The notes under the pieces: model-generated | Seen by the model: the letters and a program-made list of their open reading frames with translations, nothing else | Databases searched by the model: none | Told to the model about the DNA's origin: nothing | Assembly: GCA_037903475.1 (NCBI GenBank) | Contig: JBAJFG010000562.1 | Coordinates: 2,542,001 to 2,606,000, forward strand | DNA length: 64,000 bases | From: Ancylostoma caninum | Taxonomy: Eukaryota > Nematoda > Chromadorea > Rhabditida > Ancylostomatidae | Reading direction: 5' to 3' | Made by a program: the position numbers and the translations under genes | Shown: one piece after another, positions 13,901 to 25,200 of the stretch | Layout of the letters: each line of letters starts with the position of its first letter | Numbering within the stretch: position 1 is the first letter of the stretch

Positions 13901-15164
13901 AGGGTGCAGGCTAGTAGCGCCAGGTCATTCAGTGAACTTGTATAGTGCGTTCCATCCGGGGCAAAAGTCTGAGAGAAATGAGAGGAAAAAATTGTGCGGC
14001 TGCTACCCTAAGAGGTTGTCGTGTTCAAAAAAACATTGTGCGGCACTGATGACGAAGTGTCGTAGTGAGAATTTTGAAATGTTCTGCATTTAGCGCATGG
14101 GATCGCCGATTTGTGCATGAATACTCGGTTATTGTAGCGTACGAGACGGACTATGAACATTGTAGCAATTTTTCATCTGCTTCGCATTGAAATCACGTGA
14201 ATATGAAGGTGATGAACATGATCAAACCTTTAATTTTTCCTTTATAGGTGAGGCAACAGGACATCTCCATTTCCGCTCTCCTGACTACCACAGCGATAGG
14301 AGTTGAACAGTCCTGTGGCAGCTATGATTTAGAGGTGAGGTTTTTCAACAAGTTTATATCTCTTTCGTGAGTTCCTGAGGTCGTACAGTTACTACAGGAT
14401 GGGCCAAAATTAGGGTGACGCCTATAAGGACACCCAAAAGCACATTTCCAGAGAATTCGAGTGACTCATAAGGGTTACGTCAATTATTCGGTAAAAAAGA
14501 ACTAGCACTGGATTGTAAAACACTATCAATCAGCTGCTACACAGTCTTTAAGGTTTGAGGATTGGCGCATGTTTTGTCCAACCACCAAATCGATTCTTAG
14601 ATTTGGCTGTTACGATCACAAAATTATCATTTCAGGTGAAAAAGCCCTGACTGGGATGACGCTGATAGATCTGGTCCCTTGACATTTTATGGATTTCTAC
14701 CTCGAACCACAACGTCCTAACTATGAAGCGTAGGATACACGTGAGTTAATGCATTTTGAGACATAATAAATCTTTACCACGCAAGTTGGTGAGTTCACGT
14801 TCAATTCCTCAGTTCCTACGGTGAGTTCATTCCGAAGCATGTGCAAAAATGCGCGTATAGATGCAGCATCGAATTACCTGGTAGTAGAGTTGTAACGAAG
14901 CTAAGGGTAGAAAAGAAAAGGAGAATTTCTCGTTTTCTTTTTCACTGATTACTTATTTATTGATTAACTATTAAGATGAGTGGTTGCAAAACGAGTAACA
15001 CAACCGGATTTAAACGCTTGAACATGCATCCGATAGTTTGTGCGTTATCCTGAATGTGGGAGAGCTGATAATTAGCGTGTAAAAGAATGTAGATACTTTA
15101 AATTGCTCAAAACCGTAGTCGAACTCTTGTTTATTCAATAAATGAACTTGGGATGGTTCAAGCT
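10913..15164 (-). CDS. Gene D: unidentified protein, 3' part (five exons)
   Basis: Five minus-strand exons join in consistent phase: 15097-15164 (in phase 1, out 0), 12920-13015 (0 to 0), 12544-12769 (0 to 1), 11458-11638 (1 to 2) and 10913-11162, ending at a TAA at 10913-10915. The translation is helical and charged, with stretches such as EQFK|VFTVLFKRIGEF, INAVGPQRWTEAVTMLL, HILERLTVLGVARALALLF and AGAWLELVLHMRVRKSSA. It has no signal peptide in this part, so it is probably intracellular. More 5' exons are expected above 15164 but were not found. Weak points: the acceptor of the 11638 exon (GAACACAG) is purine-rich, and the donor at 11458 (GTAGAT) competes with a GTGAGT three bases away. 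I do not recognise the family. Confidence 0.55.
13238..13562. repeat. Inverted repeat (fold-back element)
   Basis: The arm at 13238-13333 is the reverse complement, with mismatches, of 13456-13562. The shared core is a TGCATGGGTTTTGCA start running through a TGGTAC/TGGTAG block to the ATGAGATTTGCA end. The spacer is itself rich in AAAACCCATGCA words. It lies in an intron of gene D. Confidence 0.55.
14248..14650 (+). CDS. Candidate two-exon 3' end on the plus strand
   Basis: Exon 14248-14334 is flanked by TTCCTTTATAG and GTGAGG. It is 29 codons open in phase 0, with a sequence like ISALLTTTAIGVEQSCGSYD. A second exon at 14636-14650, after ATTATCATTTCAG, continues in phase 0 for four codons to a TGA. 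An AATAAA lies at 14765-14770. The combination of two acceptors, a good donor and a poly(A) signal supports a real transcript end. It sits antisense inside a gene D intron and no 5' exons were found, so it may be a relic. Function unknown. Confidence 0.35.
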
Positions 15165-16221
15165 CTATAAATCCAGAAAAAAAAAAGAAATAAAAGATGG
15201 CAAGATAATTATGACGGAAGAGAGCAGACAGAAAAAAAACCACTACAATTCTACTCAGTCGGCATAGGAAAAGCGATCTTTGCCGAGGTTATCGTGCTTT
15301 TATCCCAAACAATTTATCAAGAAAAAAACCAGGTTATGAAGTTTTTTCTTCTTCAGTATCCAGAAGTCCGCTCAAAGTGGTCTAAGGTAGAGTCCACTGA
15401 CCCTCTGTTTCTTGGCACGCACTAGCGTTCCTAAGCTTTTCCTATGTGAAAAATTGTTCGGATATGAAAGATCGTCTAAAGGTCTGCGTAATGTTTTCTC
15501 GAGGAATCTTTATTTCAAAATAAATTATAATGAACTGGCGATGACAGAAAACGATAAATATACGGCAATCTATAGTAAATATGTGCGTCGGTCGCATTTC
15601 ATACGCACGCATTCATGCGAAGATCATTGTCAATAGAGAACGGTCAACATGGCGTGTACCTTGTGGGTGAAAATAACGCGCAACTAAGAATGGGTCGCCA
15701 AATTTTTGAAATTACTTCACAATACAAATAAAAATCTTGTATTAGTTTATTTTTTATTTTTTATTGTCTATTATTATTTTTAATATAATTTTTATTGATA
15801 ATTTATCATTATACTTAAGAGTTTTGTTAATTTTATTTTCCGTCCGGGTCCCCAGAACAGCGGAGGCCCCACTTTTTTTTACCACGACCCCCTTCCGCCC
15901 ACTTCCTGCGCCCGCCACTGAGGGCAACCTATACTTGATGCGTGCGTTTGACGCGCGTGCGTCTATATGACCACGGGTGGGGTCAGTCGCATTGCTGACG
16001 CAGCTCAGACGTACGCGTTTACGGCCTCGCAGCAGCCGCGTGTTCGTTTCATTGACGATGTGCAGGCCTCATTGAAAGTCTTCATGGAAAATCTTCCTCA
16101 AGTGGATAGGTGCGTCTGACGCGCGACTGACTCACGCATTTGCTATAAATTGTCCTCGAAAACGAGGCCGAAAACACCTCCGTCTGAGCTCATTTGCTGA
16201 ACACTTCACAATGAGAATGTA

Positions 16222-16227
16222 TTTATT
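16222..16227 (-). promoter_or_regulatory. Poly(A) signal of gene B
   Basis: AATAAA on the minus strand, starting seven bases past the TGA stop at 16234-16236. This is close but usable, and it marks the 3' end of the CAP part. Confidence 0.5.
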
Positions 16228-16233
16228 ACACAT

Positions 16234-19221
16234 TCACCACGAAGGTGTTTTGCAGAGTCCTTCATATCTTTTGCTACGTCCATCTGGACAATTATTTCCT
16301 GGCCCGCCTTTAGGATACATGTATTCTCCTTCGATATTGCCTCTGAAATGTGTTTTTTTTTCAACTTGCAGAAATTGAAAGTGCTACCCCCTCAAAAGCT
16401 AAGAAATCAAGAGTGCTTCTCTATATTTATTAATTGAGGCTGTAGTGGCGTGAAAGAGTTATGAGAATGGTATTAAAAATTTACCTTGGGTAATAATGGC
16501 AGACGAAGAATTCCCCTCCAGGGCAATTCGCCATGGCGCATCCGATTTTGTAGGTCTTAGCCCAACCCATCTGAAAAATATGAAATAGGCACCATAATAA
16601 GGTCAGCGACCACCTAAAAGCGCTACTTTCCAATTGTTACTTCCCTTACGGGGTGCGCGAAATTTATGGATATACCCCCACGCGTGCGAATTCATTCGAC
16701 TATTCATAAGCTTTCTTTTTGTATTACTCTGGTCGACCAGATCCTATATTTTTTGCTAGTGCCACTTAAAACATTTTTTTTGAACACATTGCGGTCCGAG
16801 CACATTTTCGCACGACGAGTGAGCGTCACCAATCGATATTTCTTTTGGCCGCGCTGCGTGATGCACCATGTGCATCACATATCTACAGGGAACGGGTTTT
16901 TAGTAGTTCACTTCCAAACAGAGATACGCTATGACTCCAGCCTTCTCTTCTGCATTCTGCTGCGGTCCTTCTGGCTTTCTGCATTTCCAGTTTTCATCTG
17001 TTACTTTTTCTTTGCAAATGTGCCCTAGCTATGCTGATTGAGGAGAATAGAGAAAGAAATGTGGGATGATTGTGTCACTTTGGCAGTAATTTAAGCGTCG
17101 GCTGGCTTTCCAGGTCAATGTTACGGCATCCGGATAGCCTTGAGTGTGACTGAACGACCCGTAGATACATTTAGAGTTCACAGTTGGAAGGGAGCACTTT
17201 GTTGTCACTCACTCTCGTAGACATAGCTTGAATTGTGCCTGCTAAGGAAGTAGTTAACGTGCCTGTGTGAAGAATCCAGCTTTTTCTCCAAGGGAACTCC
17301 TGTATTTGACATCGAGCGGCAGATTAGGGACATTACGTGACATTGCCCACCAGTACTGTATAGCCTAAATCAGTCGAATTAGTAATAGACAAGATGATCA
17401 AATATCTTAAATATCTTCCATCACTGGAGGAAATTATGACGTATATGAACAAGATTTAGTAGTACGAAGGCAGTTAAAGCTTAATTTTCATTGAAATAAC
17501 ACACATCCTCGCTACGGGTTATTACATTTTTATCGTAGAACCCAAAAATCCACATTCGATCTAGCCCTGAACCAAATAAAGTCTTCGGTACTTCGTACAG
17601 AGTAGGCTAGCATGCGCATCGTGCGAGATGGCTTTACATGGGGTACGCGGTGCGGCTAGCAGCTGTCACGAGCTGTCGTTCTTCCTGACCGCCACCCCTT
17701 TACCACGGGCCCGCATCTCACTTCAAGCCATGTCCTTCCTGCTGCAGAAATTTGATTTAGTGCTAATATCCCTTTCTTTTTATTTTGGTTATCACTAGAT
17801 TTAAAAACAGCTTCAAATGCCTTCACATACATGTCTTTTAATCCGTTGCATCTGATTTGGTTCTGAACGCGCGTTAATTACGCGCCAGTTTTCTCCTTGA
17901 CCGCGCGAACGCGCAGAACGCGCAGACGGTCCCATGGAGCACTTGACTACGTGATCTGTGGCTTCCTTTGCGAGCTGATCGTCCCATTTCTGTAATTAGA
18001 ACATTATAACATATAGAAAAATCTATGGAGAAATCAATAAACAATGAGATCAAAGGAAAATTTATAGAATACTTGTCTGGTAACGGTATTTTTGGATTTA
18101 TTTACCAATTCAAACATTGCTGATGCTTTCGGGAACGTTTTCATGTCCAATCTTGCTGTTTTACCTATAGCGAGCTGTGATCTGAAATATAGGAAATTGG
18201 TTATTTGACTGTTTTTGTGTTTTAATTATTTTTGCAATATTTTCCGCCCATTTGATCGAGGACACCGTCATTGATATCGGTTTCATTTATTTCTGAACAG
18301 ATGTGTGGTGACTTAAATAGGGCCCTGAAGGTCGCTGGGACCGTTCCTACCAGATAATATAGGATAAAGAAGACCCGACGCTCAAGAGCTAGGTTTTTTT
18401 GTCATTGAAAACAACTGTTCTAAGAATAGGTGATGGTACATCACCGGTAATTCACAAAAACTTCTCTTTTGTTACACCTCTATGCGATTGACACACCTTC
18501 ATTGTGACTATGCATCTACGGATGATGACCTGACATCGATGTTTACCTTCATCTTGAGAAAAATGTTCACATGAAATCACAACAGGTGACGCAAAATAGT
18601 GATAATCTAGAAGAATTTCTTTGTTTTAGGAAACTTTCTAAGATATGTATTCAGGATACGTTTCATAGCTCATATGTTAGCATCTTTTAGTTGGAATCCG
18701 TACCAATGTAAGCCCTACCCTTCCCCCTTTCACCACATCTGGTAGTGTTTCGACGCTCCTAATCGTGTTTTTAGTCTGTTTGTCGACTTATAACTGCTCC
18801 CTGTTGATCGTGACTTCCAAATTTCCGCTCAAATCCCAATAATTTGGATGAGACCTTCCCAAGTCTACCAATTCCTCGTGATGTTTCTAGAAAACGTGAG
18901 TATGGCCCCAATAATCTGAAGTTCTTGGCAATTTCAAAAATGGCGAGGTGAGACGAATATCGAAAACATACTGAGTAATCTCATGGTTTGGCATATGCCG
19001 CACATTGTACCCAGAAGTGCTGGGTAGCTAAGAGAATCTGATCAGCTGTGATCAGCTGTTTACTACAAATTGACCTCATCGTGGGCCCCCCATATTCATT
19101 GCTCATCATCATTACCGCTCGAGTAAAACAGTTCGTCTTGAAATAAAAATTACTCACCTTCGGTAGTTGTGCATGTCGAGTATCTTGTCCTTGATTGCTT
19201 GGGAAAGTTCCATAATTTTAC
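16234..19221 (-). CDS. CAP (SCP/TAPS) module of gene B
   Basis: Six exons encode one CAP domain. The order is an ILDMHNYRRSQLA start, FELKWDDQLAKEA, a GEN motif, AIQYWW, FFTQMGWAKTYKIGC, and the second CAP signature FFVCHYYPRGN, ending in GLCKTPSW and stop. The His of HN and the Glu of GEN are present. The usual His of GHYTQ is Phe here and the Glu expected after WW is missing, so the CAP tetrad is incomplete. The intron between 17263 and 16570 starts with GC, not GT. Exon 17831-17989 is ended at CAT|GTATGT because that gives the GEN-to-WW spacing seen in gene A; an earlier GT at 17881 would leave it too short. Confidence 0.78.
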
Positions 19222-22200
19222 CTGAAAATCATTTTTCTCCTGATTATTGGTGTGCTTTCGTGGGATTTCTCCTAAGATGCAGTATAGACGCCTGCTACTA
19301 GCCATTGCTTCTTTGTAACCACCTATCGCCCTGTCCACTGTGCAAGTTAGAGATAAATTTTGGAGGAAATTCATATTTTCCCAGTAGCCTTCAAGAAAAT
19401 AGAGGAACTATCTTGGCAAGGAACTAAATAATCTTTTGGGTCATCATATGTTTGTCGATATTTCAACATTTATTAGGTTGGTGCATAATCAATGCGGTTT
19501 TTTTTTCGCGACTCCTTTTCTCGTTAAAAACTGACGCTTCTTGAATGGCTCTTTCATATAAATGATCCTCTTCTTTCACTTAGTAATGGTTCTATCGAAA
19601 TTCGTATCCACATTCACCATCTCAGGCTCTACCACTCAGGGAATATTAGAGATGCAACACAATTATTCCGCAATCTCAACAAAATTTTGGCTGAAGAAAA
19701 ATCAATGCCCAAAATTCTCGAAATTACTGAAAAACATATAAAACAAAAAATATAATTTCGATGAAAACATATAAAATAAAGAGAATATGATTTCAGTTAA
19801 TGAACCCATGAATTTTATAAACGAACTTATCATTATAAACTCCAAAGAAGTTAAAACAAAAATAAAACGATCAAAAAATATTCAAATAGCTCAAGAAGGA
19901 AGATACAATCCTTCAGATTAACAAGGAAGAGCCCTACGATCAAATTTCGACGAGCAGGAACTTTTGGCAGCCTTGAAAGAGAATGAGGTTTGATTGAGGA
20001 GAATGGAGCCAGCTCGTTTTGCCACAGAAAATCGGTGGAAGTTCAACATTGTTCCTGTCTGAGAGTTCTGCTACTTATTTGGCGTATCTCCATGCTTTCC
20101 TGAGCCTTCTAGAGGAAGGACCTTGATCGAACGGTCTATATTCAGTGTTCGGACAGCGTTCTCGTTGTCAAGCTCTCATCCTTATCCAGGCGGCCCAAAA
20201 TTCCTGGTGCTTGGAATTTGATGGTCGTTCTCTTTTTTCTTCATCTGTGAAGCACGTACCTTACGAATATGAACAATCTTTCAACTTAGCCTTGCTGATT
20301 GTTCCATCTTTGAAAGCCTCACTGACATCGCAGAATGACTGTGCTGCATTTCTACTTTCCCCGAAGTGATAGAGCATGTTATGGCGGTTGTGGATGCAGT
20401 TTTCGATAGTAGCTTCAATAGTTGGAAAGAGGCGATTGTTTTCATGACAAAAACCACTTGAAAAGCTTCAATTTTGATCAAGAAAAGGAGTCACGAAAAA
20501 AGCCGCATTAATTGTGCACCAATCTAATACATACATATTTGGATGCATTAAGGAGGTCAAGATTGGAAGCCAAAAACGGAAATGGGTATTATTGAAGCAG
20601 TATCCATATGTGTTTAAAAGAAAGAAAGGTTGTAACAATCCCATGAAGGGAGCGGGTTCTTTTGATAATATGTGGTGCTCATGGGACTACGTATAACAGT
20701 AACTGATGCCTCCTAATCACACACCGGCAGCAATAGCGGGAAGAGACGCCATAATTCCTTTCCACATGAAATCGGGTGCATTTTTTGAATTCTTGAATGC
20801 TACTAGGAATGAACTTTTGCGTGACACCTTCAACATCTTGATTTTATCGAAGCTGGACCATCTCAGCGCCAATTCTTTCTTGAGCCTACTCCCTCCTCTC
20901 TCCCACTTCCTCCTCCACTACTACCCTGTCCTCCTCTGCCAATGATCATTGACAGTATATGATTTCCATGAAAATGTCGCTTTTGCGCTGCAGAACATTT
21001 GAAAAGGACAAGCATAGTTCACCATGTTTACCATTTTTTCCTCTAGTTGTGGTACACTAAATTATAAATTATAAATACGTTAACGTTAAAAGATACGCTT
21101 TCTTCACCTACGTTCATAAGAAACGACTGTGATTCATTGTGTTCACTGAATCAAGTGGTAGAAACGCACCTCTGGGTTGTGGTTTTTGTGTTGTCGTCGT
21201 TATTGTCTTAGTGGTAGTTGTTGTTGGTGTAGTAGTAGTTGTTGTTGTAGGTGTAGTTGTTGTTGTGGTAGTTGTCGTTGTTGTAGATGTTGTTGTTGTG
21301 GTGGTGCTTTCTGTTGTGGTTGGGGGTGATCTGGTAATTCTTGATGGACGCGGGTTGAACGTATTCATTTTCACTTCGCAACGTGAGTGCAAACAAACAA
21401 GATCTGGATGCGCACAGTCTTCGTCACGTGTGCAGGATTTATTAGGTCGTGCACAAATGCCGTTGTCGCAGTAAAACCCGAATGGGCACTGCCCTGCAGT
21501 AGCCGTACACGACTTCCTCACACATTTCTCATTTTCGCAAATGTATCCATATTTGCAATCACTGGCAATAGTGCATTTGTTCCTTGTGCATTTATTGTCT
21601 ACGCAATATGTTTGCGGATACCCTGGACAGTCAGTGTCGACTCTGCAACGACCAGCCTTGCTGCATTTCGAATTAACGCATATAGTCAAGGGATAGTGCC
21701 TGCAGTCAGTGTCCACATCACAATGATCTCCTATTGGCTGGCAGCGCGAAGATATGCACAACATCTGGTTAGGACAGTCACTATCAGCAGTACAATGCTG
21801 ACCGGCTCGAACACATACCCCTTCTATGCAAGCAGTTTGTGGGAAGAGTGGGCAATCATAATGACCATAACAGTTTTGTCCAAGTTTTGTACAGCGACCA
21901 GCTATACAGTAAGTCGTTTCGGGACACTCCTTATCTGATTGGCATGATCCAAGTTTGATGCATTTGGAATTGATGCACTGTAAGTGCGCATAAGGACAGT
22001 CGGCGTTTTTCTCGCACTCTTGTCCAATTTTCACACATTGCGACCCTATGCAAGCAGTATTCGGGTAACCTGGGCAATGACTATCCCTACGACACGGCTG
22101 TCCTAGAAGGGTACATGTTGAATTGACGCAGTACATTTTCGATGGGCAATCTCTGTCCTGTTGACAAGAAGGCGGCTTCTGACATTGTGAATTGATGCAC

Positions 22201-25200
22201 TTCAACTCGGAATAAGGTCCGCAGTCTCTGTCTGTCGAGCAACTCTGGCCAACTTTCATACACTTGGAGCCCACGCATGCTGTGCGTGGATAATTTGGAC
22301 ACTCCTCATCCGTCTTACATTCCTGGCCCAGCTTTACACACATGGAATCTACGCAGGAAATACCTGGTGCTGGGCAGTCAGCATCTGTTCTACATTGGCC
22401 TAGTTTGGTGCATTTTCCTTTAACACAAACAGTGAGATAAGGACATTCCTTATCGAACATGCATGATTGATTCATTTTGGTGCATTTGGAGTTGATGCAA
22501 ATCACCACAGGATGGAAGGGACAGTCCTGGTCTCTCCAACAACGCTGTCCGACATTCTCACAGTGCTCGTTGATACAGAAAACGTCTGGAGATGGTGGAC
22601 AGTCGTTGTCTGTCGCACAAAGTTTCCCTAACTGCATGCACTTTGAATTAATGCAAATCATTTTGTCAGAGGGACACTTCCGATCTAGGCTACAACTATG
22701 GTCAGCGTTTACACAATGTGAGTTAACACACGTTGTAAGGGGATAGAATGGACAATCAGGACCTGCACGACAATCCTGATCAACTTTCATGCACTTCGAG
22801 TCTACGCAGGCCGTTTGAGGATGGAATGGACACTCATCATCAGAGGCGCACGGTAGGCCAAGTGGTGTACAGTGACCATCAATGCAGAAGACATATGAGG
22901 AAATACCACACTCCTTGTCCGAGTAACATGCTTGGCCACGAGGTCTCTGACAAAGCGAGTTGGAGCATGTCGTGTGCGGATAAAGTGGGCACTCTCGTGC
23001 AATGCTACATTGTTGGCCAAGCCTAATGCAACGCGAGTCTACGCATAGTGTGCGTGGATAGAAAGGACAATTACCATCTACGCGGCACTTTTGCCCGAGT
23101 TGTACACATCTCTCTTCGATGCAGAACTTCAGCTCAGATGGATTGCACTCATTATCTTCAGCGCAGATGGGACCTTCTGCTTTCTGGCACAATGAGTTCT
23201 TGCAGACTGTTAGAGGATGCAGGGGACAGTCTATTGTATTGACACATGGTTGTCCGACTTTGATACAACGAGAGTCAGCACACACTGTTAGAGGATGGAA
23301 CGGGCAATCACTGTCTTGCGAACACTGCTGTCCAAGCTGAGTGCAGTTAGTGGATATACAGAATTTATAGGCTGAAGGATTACATTCTCTGTCCAAAGTA
23401 CATTTCTCATCTCCTGACTTCTGACAAAGGGAATTCAAACATATCGTGAAAGGATGGAATGGACAGTCCACTGAGTTGACACAAGGTTGTCCGACTTTGA
23501 TGCAGCGTGAGTTGACACACACTGTATATGGCTGGAAAGGGCATTGACCATCTGTGGAGCATCTCTGACCTAGTTCTGTGCAATGTCTGCTTATGCAGAA
23601 TCTATACTCCAGTGGACTGCATTCTTTATCCAAACTACAGATACGACCTCCACTTTTCTGACATACTGAATCTAAGCATGTTGTGGAAGGATGGAAAGGA
23701 CAGTCCATAGAGTTGACACAAGGCTGTCCCACTTTAATGCATCGTGAGCCAACACACACTGTATGTGGCTGAAACGGACAATTTCTGTCGTTCGAACACA
23801 GCTGGCCAAGCCTTCTGCAACGCCCTTTGATACAGAACCTGTATTGCAAGGGGTTGCATTGCTTGTCCGAACTACAGGTATTTTGGTGAGATTTTTGGCA
23901 GACAGAATTCAAGCATGTTGTAAAGGGGTGGAAAGGACAGTTCACTGAATCAACACATGCTTGTCCGATTTTGATGCAGCGCGAGTCGACGCATGCTGTT
24001 CGAGGTTGGAATGGGCATTCGCTATCGTGTAAGCATTGCTGACCAAGTTTTGTACAGCGTCCTCGAATGCAGAACCGATACTGCGATGGGCTGCAATGAT
24101 TGTCCAACTTGCATCTTCGACCTACATATTTTTGACAAACTGAGTTCGAACATGTTGTAGAAGGGCTGAAAGGGCAATCCACTGAATCGACGCACGGTTG
24201 TCCGATTCTGATGCACCGTAAGTTGACGCATGCTGTGTTTGGTTGGAATGGGCATTCACCATCATCTGAGCATTGCTGACCAAGCTTTGTACACCGACCA
24301 CTGATGCAGAACCTGTATTGCAATGGGTTGCACTGCTTGTCCGAACTGCAGGTATCTCCATGGGATTTTTGACAAACTGAGTTCGAACATGTTGTAAAAG
24401 GGTTGAAAGGGCAATCCACTGAATCGACGCATGGTTGTCCGATTCTGATGCACCGTAAGTTGACGCATGCTGTGTTTGGTTGGAATGGGCATTCACCATC
24501 ATCTGAGCATTGCTGGCCAAGCTTTGTACACCGACCACTGATGCAGAACCTGTATTGCAATGGGTTGCACTGCTTGTCCGAACTACAGGTATCTCCATGG
24601 GATTTTTGACAAACTGAGTTCGAACATGTTGTAAAAGGGTTGAAAGGGCAATCCACTGAATCGACGCATGGTTGTCCGATTCTGATGCACCGTAAGTTGA
24701 CGCATGCTGTGTTTGGTTGGAATGGGCATTCACCATCATCTGAGCATTGCTGGCCGAGCTTTGTACACCGACCGCTGATGCAGAACCTGTATTGCAATGG
24801 GTTGCACTGCTTGTCCGAACTGCAGGTATCTCCATGGGATTTTTGACAAACTGAGTTCGAACATGTTGTAAAAGGGTTGAAAGGGCAATCCACTGAATCG
24901 ACGCATGGTTGTCCGATTCTGATGCACCGTAAGTTGACGCATGCTGTGTTTGTTTGGAATGGGCATTCACCATCATCTGAGCATTGCTGGCCGAGCTTTG
25001 TACACCGACCACTGATGCAGAACCTGTATTGCAATGGGTTGCATTGCTTGTCCGAACTACAGGTATCTCCATGGGATTTTTGACAAACTGAAGTTCGAAC
25101 ATGTTGTAAAAGGGTTGAAAGGGCAATCCACTGAATCGACGCATGGTTGTCCGATTCTGATGCACCGTAAGTTGACGCATGCTGTGTTTGGTTGGAATGG

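Noticed and set aside
17882..17989. Ending the gene B CAP exon at the GTAATT after GENWR
   Set aside because: It leaves the domain about 17 residues short between GEN and WW; the GTATGT donor at 17830 restores the spacing seen in gene A.
21114..21169. Gene B ending at the TGA at 21114
   Set aside because: Possible as a read-through form, but the phase-1 donor at 21170 and the same plan in gene A favour splicing to the CAP module.
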